DNA of 5,979 bases. Origin: DATAQC01 sp038238185 (GTDB taxonomy: Bacteria > Actinomycetota > Acidimicrobiia > Acidimicrobiales > AC-14). The first letter of the stretch is position 1. Every line of letters begins with the position of its first letter. The notes beneath the pieces were generated by a model, which was given only the letters and a program-made list of their open reading frames with translations, searched no databases and was not told the origin of the DNA. Where the stretch lies: contig JBBRXY010000137.1 in assembly GCA_038238185.1 (NCBI GenBank), positions 1 to 5,979 on the forward strand, read 5' to 3'. The translations under genes were made by a program, and so were the position numbers. This document shows positions 1 through 4,667 of this stretch, in pieces.

Positions 1-213
1 CCAGGAGCCAGTCTCGTCGAACGCCTTCTGGCCGGCCAGGACCTCCGTCCACGCGATGCGCCTGCCGATCTTGGTCGCGGCGGCGTCGATGACCAGCCGG
101 ACCGCCGGCCAGATGTCGACGCCCGTGCCGTCGCCTTCGATGAACGGGATGATGGGCTCGGCGGGCACCGACAGCGTCCCGTCGGCCGCCACGGTGACTC
201 TGGCCGGTGTCAT
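1..213 (-). CDS. icd: Isocitrate dehydrogenase (NADP-type), N-terminal 71 residues, cut by window edge
   Basis: Reading back from the ATG at 213 gives an open frame through base 1 with no stop. The N-terminus carries IPFIEGDGTGVDIWPA at residues 22-37, which matches the E. coli Icd start (IPYIEGDGIGVDVTPA), followed by VIDAA, then ISW-like IAWTEV and AGQKAF where E. coli has TGEKS. The family oxidatively decarboxylates isocitrate to 2-oxoglutarate with NADP in the TCA cycle. The catalytic and cofactor-binding parts lie outside the window, so NADP preference is inferred from the E. coli-like N-terminus only. The gene begins 9 nt after the metF stop on the same strand. No Shine-Dalgarno sequence precedes the ATG, but a TANNNT hexamer sits 6 nt upstream, so it may have its own leaderless promoter as well as read-through from metF. 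Confidence 0.93.
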   Translation of the reverse strand, partial: MTPARVTVAADGTLSVPAEPIIPFIEGDGTGVDIWPAVRLVIDAAATKIGRRIAWTEVLAGQKAFDETGSW

Positions 214-219
214 TCCGGA

Positions 220-225
220 AGGTTA
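220..225 (-). promoter_or_regulatory. Candidate -10 box of a leaderless icd promoter
   Basis: On the minus strand the bases are TAACCT, then TCCGGA, then the icd ATG at 213. This fits the actinobacterial -10 consensus TANNNT at -12 to -7 if transcription starts on the A of the ATG. The first three bases double as the metF TAA stop codon. No convincing -35 element is visible at 16-18 bp upstream (nearby bases read roughly TTTGGG). There is no purine-rich ribosome site that would otherwise explain initiation. The assignment is inference from spacing. Confidence 0.4.
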
Positions 226-1086
226 CCGGTCGCCCGACAGCCCCAAATTGGCGTAGATCTCCCTCGTGGCCGTGGAGCGGTTGAGGGTGTAGAAATGCAG
301 GCCCGGAGCGCCGGCGTCGAGCAGGCTCCGGCACAACTCGGTGGCCATCTCCACACCGACCCGCTTCACGGCCTCGGGATCGTCGGCAACCGCCTCCAAC
401 CGCTCGACCACCTCGGGGGGCACCGCCGCTCCCGACATCGCCGCCATGCGCTTGATCGACGACAGGTTCGTGACCGGCATGATGCCCGGAATCACCGGCT
501 TGGCCACGCCCAGGGCGTCGAGGTCTTCGACCATCGACAGGTAGTCGTCGGGTCGGAAGAAGAACTGGGTGATGGCGAAGTCGGCCTGCTCCAGCTTGGC
601 AGCCAGGTGTCGGCGGTCGCTGGCGCGATCGGCCGACCGGGGATGCAACTCGGGATGGGCGGCCACGCCGACGCAGAACGAGCCGACTCCGCGGACGACG
701 TCGACAAGCTCGTCGGCGTGGGTGAGGTCACCGGCCGGGAGGTCGAGGTCGGTGGGCGGGTCTCCGCCGAGGGCGAGGATGTTCTCCACCCCGGCTTCGC
801 CGTAACGGGCCACGATGTCGATCAGGTCGGCGCGGGTGTGAGCCGCGCAGGTAAGGTGGGCCATAGCCGTCATCGACGTGCTGCGGTTGATCGACACCAC
901 CAGATCGTGGGTGCGCTCCCGGGTCGATCCCCCGGCGCCATAGGTGACCGAGACGAACGAGGGCTTGAGCAGCTCCAGCTCGGCCAGGGTCATCTCCAGG
1001 GTGATCTCGGCCTCGGGGGTCTTCGGCGGGAAGAACTCGAAGGAGAAGGAGGGGCCTCCCACCAACAGATCGGCGATTCGGGTCAT
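223..1086 (-). CDS. metF: 5,10-methylenetetrahydrofolate reductase, short bacterial type (287 aa)
   Basis: The enzyme reduces 5,10-methylene-THF to 5-methyl-THF with a flavin cofactor, supplying methyl groups for methionine synthesis in the cytoplasm. The protein is a single catalytic (beta-alpha)8 domain with the family opening SFEFFPPKT at residues 15-23 (E17 corresponds to the catalytic Glu28 of E. coli), VSVTYGAGGSTRERT at 45-59, HLTC at 77-80, LGGDPP at 106-111 (D109 corresponds to Asp120), QFFF at 174-177, PGIMPV at 200-205 and LHFYTLNR at 263-270. It lacks the eukaryotic S-adenosylmethionine regulatory domain, as expected at this length. The ATG at 1086 is chosen over the much longer upstream open frame because it starts the conserved domain, has AGGAGA 8 nt upstream, and overlaps the folD stop as ATGA. 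Odd point: the usual arginine of the LRGD motif is glycine (G107). The C-terminus ends 9 nt before icd. Confidence 0.96.
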   Translation of the reverse strand: MTRIADLLVGGPSFSFEFFPPKTPEAEITLEMTLAELELLKPSFVSVTYGAGGSTRERTHDLVVSINRSTSMTAMAHLTCAAHTRADLIDIVARYGEAGVENILALGGDPPTDLDLPAGDLTHADELVDVVRGVGSFCVGVAAHPELHPRSADRASDRRHLAAKLEQADFAITQFFFRPDDYLSMVEDLDALGVAKPVIPGIMPVTNLSSIKRMAAMSGAAVPPEVVERLEAVADDPEAVKRVGVEMATELCRSLLDAGAPGLHFYTLNRSTATREIYANLGLSGDR

Positions 1087-1946
1087 GGCGCGCTTCTCCT
1101 GGCTGCGGCGGCTTCGACGGTGTTGCGCAACAGCATGGCCACTGTGGTGGGCCCGACGCCACCGATGCGTGGCGTCACGAACCCCGCCCCCTCGGCGACC
1201 GACTCGTCGACGTCGGACAGCACCCGCCGGCCTTCGTAGACCATGCCCCCACCCACGACCGCGGCCCCCGGTCGGACCATGCCGGCATTGATGATCCCGG
1301 GAACACCGGCTGCTCCCACCACGATGTCGGCCTGGCGGGTGTAGAGGCCCAGATCGGCCACGCCTGTGTGCACCACGGTGACCGCGGCGTTGGCGCCGGG
1401 CCGCTTCAAGGCCAGCAGCATTGACAGCGGGCGGCCGAGGGTGGGGCCGCGCCCGACGATGACGACGTGGTGGCCCTCGACGGCCACGCCGTAATGAGCG
1501 AGGATCGCCTGGATGCCGGCGGGCGTGCACGGCAGGGGGCCCTCGGCCCCGAGCGCGAGCTTGCCGAGGTTCACCGGGTGGAGCCCGTCGGCGTCCTTCG
1601 CCGGGTCCACCGCCTCCATGGCCACATTGAACTCGAATCCCGGCGGCACGGGGTTCTGGACGATGAAGGCGTCCACGGCCGGGTCGTCGTTGAAGCGCGC
1701 GACCGCGGCCAGCAGCTCGGCCTGAGAGGCGTCACCGGCCACGTCCTGGTGGAACGACTTCATACCCACCTGGGCGCAGGCATCGTGCTTGCGCCGGACG
1801 TAGCCGGCACTGGCCGGGTCGCCGCCGACGAGAATGGTGCCCAGGCCCACGGTGACGCCGTCGGCCGCCAGGGCCGCTACGCCCGCAGCCACTTCGGCCA
1901 ACACCGCATCGGCCACCGGCGCCCCGGCCATGATCACCGCGCTCAC
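1083..1946 (-). CDS. folD: Bifunctional methylene-THF dehydrogenase / methenyl-THF cyclohydrolase (287 aa)
   Basis: FolD oxidises 5,10-methylene-THF to 5,10-methenyl-THF (usually with NADP) and hydrolyses it to 10-formyl-THF, the donor used by PurN and PurH next door. Catalytic-domain marks are YVRRK at residues 49-53 (Y49 and K53 match the YxxxK active site), DADGLHP at 118-124 (D120 matches Asp121 of E. coli), PCTPAGI at 139-145, the Rossmann element GRGPTLGRP at 165-173, and GGVGPTTVA at 262-270. Length is normal for the family. Three signature sites depart from the usual form: QNPVP (97-101) instead of QLPLP, VVGGGM (230-235) instead of the common VxDVGI, and IGGVGPTT instead of PGGVGPMT. 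The start is the GTG at 1946, giving the expected short lead before the first helix; ATG at 1931 is a possible alternative. No strong ribosome site precedes the GTG, so it probably depends on purH translation 22 nt upstream. Its TGA overlaps the metF ATG. Confidence 0.95.
   Translation of the reverse strand: MSAVIMAGAPVADAVLAEVAAGVAALAADGVTVGLGTILVGGDPASAGYVRRKHDACAQVGMKSFHQDVAGDASQAELLAAVARFNDDPAVDAFIVQNPVPPGFEFNVAMEAVDPAKDADGLHPVNLGKLALGAEGPLPCTPAGIQAILAHYGVAVEGHHVVIVGRGPTLGRPLSMLLALKRPGANAAVTVVHTGVADLGLYTRQADIVVGAAGVPGIINAGMVRPGAAVVGGGMVYEGRRVLSDVDESVAEGAGFVTPRIGGVGPTTVAMLLRNTVEAAAARRSAP
1095..1100 (-). promoter_or_regulatory. Ribosome binding site deciding the metF start
   Basis: AGGAGA on the minus strand lies inside the last codons of folD, 8 nt before the metF ATG at 1086. 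It supports the internal ATG as the true metF start and indicates re-initiation coupled to folD termination at the ATGA overlap. Confidence 0.8.
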
Positions 1947-1968
1947 TTGAACACCGACCCGAGTTGCA

Positions 1969-3567
1969 TTAATGGCGGAACTGGCGCTCGCCGGTGAGGA
2001 CCATGGCGATCCCTGCCTCGTCGGCGGCAGCGATCACCTCGTCGTCGCGGATGCTGCCTCCGGGCTGGACCACCGCAGCCACGCCTGCGCCGGCAACGGT
2101 GTCGAGACCGTCGCGGAAGGGGAAGAATGCGTCGCTGGCCGCGGCGCCGCCCTGGGCCCGCCCGGCCGCCTTATCGACGGCCAGGCGCCCGCAGTCGACC
2201 CGGTTCTGCTGGCCGGCCCCCACTCCCACAGTCATGCCTCCGGCGACCAGCACAATGCCGTTCGACCTCACGTGGCCACAGACCCGCCACGCCAACTCCA
2301 GGTCGAGCCACTGCGGTTCGGTGGGCGCCACCTTGGTGACCACGCGCCAGTCGTCGCGCTGGGCCGCGAAGCGGTAGTTCTCCTGAACGAGGAAGCCTCC
2401 GCTCACCTGACGGAGGTGGAGCGCTTCGCCCACAGGGGCAGGGGCGGCCAGCACCCTCATGTTCTTGCGCTTGGCCCCGAACCGTTCCAGGGCTCCGGGG
2501 GAGTAGCCGGGGGCCACGACCACGTCGGCCTTGGGGTTGGATGCCATCTCCTCGGCAAGAGCGTCATCGATGACCCGGTTGACGGCCACGATGCCGCCGA
2601 AGGCGGACATGGGATCGCACTCGAACGCCCGGTGATAGGCGGTGGCCACGTCGTCGGCCACCGCCGCGCCGCACGGATTTGCGTGCTTGATGATGGCCGC
2701 CGCCGGACTCCCCCCCCCGCCCAGGGGGCCGCTCGGGCCCTGGCCGAGGTCGTGAACGAGGGCCCAGGCGGCATCGGCGTCGAACAGGTTGAGGTAGGAC
2801 AGGGCCATGCCGCCGTGCTGTACAACGTCGTCCCAGAAGCTGGTGGCGCCGGTGACCCGGTAGCGGGCCCCCCGCTGGTGGGGGTTCTCGCCATAGCGCA
2901 GCTCCTGGGCGCGCTCGAGGGAGAGGTCGATGGTGGACGGAAGCGGATCGGCCTCCGGGGCTCCCACTTCCGGGACGGCTCCGCGCCCGAACGGAATGCC
3001 GGTTCCGGGCTCGGCCTCGCTCCCGGCGTCGAACCACGAGACGATGGCCGCCTCGTAGGCAGCCGTGTGGGCGAAGGCGTTGCGGGCCAGGCGCCGACGG
3101 GTGGCCTTGCCCAGACGACCGTCGCGCCGAAGTTCCTCGAGCACCACCGGGTAATCGGCCGGGTCGACGACCACCCCGACATGGGCGTGGTTCTTGGCTG
3201 CTGCCCGCACCATGGTGGGCCCCCCCACGTCGATCATCTCGATCGACGGTCGGGCGGTGAACGGGTAGAGATTGCAGACGACCAGATCGACGGGGACGAT
3301 GCCCCTGGCGTCGAGATCGGCGAGGTGCTCGGGCTTGTCGCGGTCGGCCAGGATGGCGCCGTGCACGGACGGGTGCAGGGTCTTCACCCGGCCGCCCAGC
3401 ATCTCCGGGCTGGCGGTGACGGCCTCGACCTCGATGTAGGGCACCCCGGCGTCGGCCAGCGCACCCGACGTGCCACCGCTCGCGACTACCTCCCACCCGA
3501 GGTCGACCAACCCGCGGGCCAGCTCCACCATGCCGGTCTTGTCGTAGACCGAGATCAGGACTCTCAC
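1969..3567 (-). CDS. purH: Bifunctional AICAR transformylase / IMP cyclohydrolase (532 aa)
   Basis: PurH carries out the last two steps of de novo IMP synthesis: it formylates AICAR using 10-formyl-THF and closes the ring. The N-terminal cyclohydrolase (MGS-like) domain spans about residues 1-180: SVYDKTG (6-12), SGGTS (30-34), GRVKTLHP (59-66), NLYPF (99-103), IDVGGPTMVR (112-121), AAAKNH (122-127). The transformylase domain runs from about 215: LRYGENPHQ (223-231), IKHANPCG (293-300, with the catalytic K294/H295 pair), DPMSAFGG (318-325), RSNGIV (434-439), GAGQQNRV (450-457), ASDAFFPFRDG (477-487), QPGGSIRDDE (501-510) and the C-terminal RQFRH. The GTG at 3567 overlaps the purN stop as GTGA and has AAGGAG 10 nt upstream; the much longer open frame upstream is only purN antiframe. 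Odd points are a loop nine residues shorter than E. coli between Y101 and D113, a longer acidic/Pro/Gly interdomain linker (about 180-214), and a Gly-rich insert at 276-289 encoded by a 9-G run. Confidence 0.97.
   Translation of the reverse strand: MRVLISVYDKTGMVELARGLVDLGWEVVASGGTSGALADAGVPYIEVEAVTASPEMLGGRVKTLHPSVHGAILADRDKPEHLADLDARGIVPVDLVVCNLYPFTARPSIEMIDVGGPTMVRAAAKNHAHVGVVVDPADYPVVLEELRRDGRLGKATRRRLARNAFAHTAAYEAAIVSWFDAGSEAEPGTGIPFGRGAVPEVGAPEADPLPSTIDLSLERAQELRYGENPHQRGARYRVTGATSFWDDVVQHGGMALSYLNLFDADAAWALVHDLGQGPSGPLGGGGSPAAAIIKHANPCGAAVADDVATAYHRAFECDPMSAFGGIVAVNRVIDDALAEEMASNPKADVVVAPGYSPGALERFGAKRKNMRVLAAPAPVGEALHLRQVSGGFLVQENYRFAAQRDDWRVVTKVAPTEPQWLDLELAWRVCGHVRSNGIVLVAGGMTVGVGAGQQNRVDCGRLAVDKAAGRAQGGAAASDAFFPFRDGLDTVAGAGVAAVVQPGGSIRDDEVIAAADEAGIAMVLTGERQFRH
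2710..2718 (-). repeat. Nine-base homopolymer (C on +, G on coding strand) inside purH
   Basis: Nine consecutive Cs on the plus strand encode three GGG glycine codons (residues 284-286) in a Gly/Pro-rich insert of PurH just before the catalytic IKHANPCG motif. The frame is intact here. A run of this length is prone to replication slippage and to sequencing error; a one-base change would truncate the transformylase domain. Confidence 0.85.
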
Positions 3568-4148
3568 TGCTCGCGTTCTCCTTCTTCGGCAGCCAAGCCT
3601 TCCAGAAAGGCACGGATGGTCTCGGGGTAAAGGCGATGCTCCACCGCCTTGATGCGCTCGTGCAGCGCCTCGGGGGTGTCGCCGGGAAGAACCGGCACCG
3701 CCTCCTGAGCCAGTATCGGCCCGGCGTCGACCTCCAGGGTGGCCACGTGGATCGTGCAGCCGGTGATCTTGACCCCGGCGGCCAGAGCCTCTTCCACGGC
3801 GTGCCAACCGGGGAAGGCGGGAAGCAGGGCGGGGTGGGTGTTCAGGATACGGCCGTCGAACGCATCGTGCATCTGCTTGTCGAGGATCGTACCGAAGCCG
3901 GCCATGGCCACCACCTCGACCTGATGGGCCTCGAGGGCGTCGACGACCCTCAGGGTGTAGGCCTCCCGGTCGAAGTCCGGCCCGTAGCTGTCCCGCACGA
4001 CCACGACGCTGGCGACGCCGGCCGCCTCGGCCACGGCGGTCGCCCCGCATTCCCGGTCGACGACCACCACCGCCACGCCCAGACCGGTCGACACAATGGC
4101 CGCCAGATTCGAACCTCCGCCGGACGCCAGCACGCCGAGACGCCTCAC
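3564..4148 (-). CDS. purN: Phosphoribosylglycinamide formyltransferase 1 (GAR transformylase, 194 aa)
   Basis: PurN transfers the formyl group of 10-formyl-THF to glycinamide ribonucleotide, the third step of purine synthesis. The sequence shows LASGGGSNLAAI at residues 7-18 (phosphate-binding loop), MAGFGTIL at 82-89, LNTHPALLPAFPG at 102-114 with catalytic N103 and H105, GCTIH at 130-134 and VDAGPILAQ at 140-148 with D141, matching Asn106, His108 and Asp144 of the E. coli enzyme. Length fits the family. GFGTIL replaces the GFMRIL of E. coli. The GTG at 4148 is chosen because the first residues already form the beta-strand leading into the GSN loop, leaving no room for a later start. No Shine-Dalgarno sequence precedes it; a TAGGTT hexamer lies 6 nt upstream, suggesting a leaderless transcript. 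It is the first gene of the purN-purH-folD-metF run, and its TGA overlaps the purH GTG. Confidence 0.96.
   Translation of the reverse strand: MRRLGVLASGGGSNLAAIVSTGLGVAVVVVDRECGATAVAEAAGVASVVVVRDSYGPDFDREAYTLRVVDALEAHQVEVVAMAGFGTILDKQMHDAFDGRILNTHPALLPAFPGWHAVEEALAAGVKITGCTIHVATLEVDAGPILAQEAVPVLPGDTPEALHERIKAVEHRLYPETIRAFLEGLAAEEGEREQ
3578..3583 (-). promoter_or_regulatory. Ribosome binding site deciding the purH start
   Basis: AAGGAG on the minus strand lies within the last codons of purN, 10 nt before the purH GTG at 3567. It supports that GTG as the start and implies translational coupling through the GTGA overlap. Confidence 0.75.
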
Positions 4149-4154
4149 GCCTGC

Positions 4155-4160
4155 AACCTA
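4155..4160 (-). promoter_or_regulatory. Candidate -10 box of a leaderless purN operon promoter
   Basis: In the short divergent spacer between purN and the membrane-protein gene, the minus strand reads TAGGTT, then GCAGGC, then the purN GTG at 4148. This is TANNNT at -12 to -7 with the start codon as +1. No good -35 is seen at 16-18 bp; a TTGGAA at 4193-4188 is 27 bp away, too far to pair. It would drive purN and, by read-through, purH, folD and metF. No PurR-like operator or riboswitch could be recognised in the spacer. Confidence 0.45.
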
Positions 4161-4203
4161 GCGCCCGGCCGCTCGGTGCGAGATCCTTTCCAAGCGACCG
4201 GCC

Positions 4204-4209
4204 AGGTGA
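4204..4209 (+). promoter_or_regulatory. Possible ribosome binding site for the small membrane protein
   Basis: AGGTGA (AGGTGAT if 4210 is included) matches the extended anti-Shine-Dalgarno complement. It lies 12 nt before the GTG at 4222 but abuts the TTG at 4210, which argues for the GTG although the spacing is long. Confidence 0.4.
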
Positions 4210-4221
4210 TTGACTGCCGTC

Positions 4222-4650
4222 GTGGCCGACACCAAGCGGGGGAAGCTCACGACCGGCGAGATCGTCATCGTGGCCGCTGGTGCCGTCGCTCTGGTCTTTT
4301 CGTTCTTCCCCTGGTACACGTTTGGCGACAACCACGTCGGAGCCTGGGGGACCACCCTGTTCCCGCTGGCCACACTCGTTCCCATCCTCGGAACGCTGAT
4401 GCTTGTGCAGGTGCTGCTCGACAAGTTGAGCGTGGCATCCCTGTCGCCGCGTGTCGGCGACTTCACCTGGGAGCAGCTCCATCTCGTTGCCGCGGTGGGC
4501 GCAGCGGTGATCGCGTTCTGCTATCTCCTCGTCAATCGGGGCGGCCTCTCCCTCGGATTCGGGTTCTACGTCGACCTGCTGGCGGCGGTGGCCCTGGTTG
4601 TCGGAGCGGTGATGATCCGGAAGGAGCGCGGCCGGTCGTCGTCGTTGTAG
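4222..4650 (+). CDS. Small four-helix membrane protein of unknown function (142 aa)
   Basis: I do not recognise this protein by sequence. Numbering from the GTG start: a short Lys/Arg-containing N-terminus, then four hydrophobic segments at about residues 13-31 (ends in FFPWYTF), 42-64, 84-102 and 112-131, and a positively charged tail (RKERGR). The layout predicts an inner-membrane protein with both ends in the cytoplasm; an acidic stretch with VGDFTWEQ lies between helices 2 and 3. It is the only plus-strand gene here, diverging from purN and converging on the amidase. The start is uncertain: GTG at 4222 has AGGTGA 12 nt upstream, whereas TTG at 4210 (146 aa) abuts that site, and an in-frame TGA immediately upstream rules out anything earlier. 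Its position between sucD and purN recalls the DUF5336-type membrane protein Rv0954 of Mycobacterium tuberculosis; homology is unproven. Confidence 0.75.
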   Translation: MADTKRGKLTTGEIVIVAAGAVALVFSFFPWYTFGDNHVGAWGTTLFPLATLVPILGTLMLVQVLLDKLSVASLSPRVGDFTWEQLHLVAAVGAAVIAFCYLLVNRGGLSLGFGFYVDLLAAVALVVGAVMIRKERGRSSSL

Positions 4651-4667
4651 ACGCCGAGCTCACAACG
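4643..4667. repeat. Inverted repeat spanning the two convergent stop codons
   Basis: CGTTGT at 4643-4648 and ACAACG at 4662-4667 form a 6-bp stem around a 13-nt loop that contains the 9-bp gap between the membrane-protein TAG and the amidase TGA; a GAGCTC palindrome (4656-4661) lies in the loop. It sits where a shared bidirectional terminator would be expected, but the stem is short and no T-tract follows on either strand, so it may be chance. Confidence 0.25.

Noticed and set aside
295..1239. 314-codon plus-strand open frame opposite metF
   Set aside because: Antisense to a complete MetF; composition is His/Gly/Arg-rich and no domain or ribosome site supports it.
1087..1530. N-terminal extension of the metF frame by 148 codons
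   Set aside because: The extension is low-complexity Arg/His/Gly-rich out-of-frame folD sequence; the ATG at 1086 has a good ribosome site and begins the conserved domain.
1947..1968. Possible terminator or separate promoter between purH and folD
   Set aside because: The 22-bp gap holds no hairpin or T-tract, and the hexamer at -12 to -7 of the GTG reads GTCGGT, which does not fit TANNNT; co-transcription with purH is simpler.
1972..3630. 552-codon plus-strand open frame opposite purH
   Set aside because: It is fully antisense to a complete PurH with all motifs. Long stop-free antiframes are expected in GC-rich coding DNA, and its His/Gly/Val-rich translation shows no domain.
4149..4221. 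Riboswitch or PurR-type operator in the divergent purN spacer
   Set aside because: The spacer is under 75 bp, and I see no conserved riboswitch core or recognisable operator palindrome beyond short GC-rich CGGCCG-like matches expected at this composition.
3568..4482. N-terminal extension of the purH frame by 305 codons
   Set aside because: The translation upstream of the GTG at 3567 is Arg/Gly-rich antiframe of purN; PurH starts normally at 3567 with a ribosome site and a GTGA overlap.
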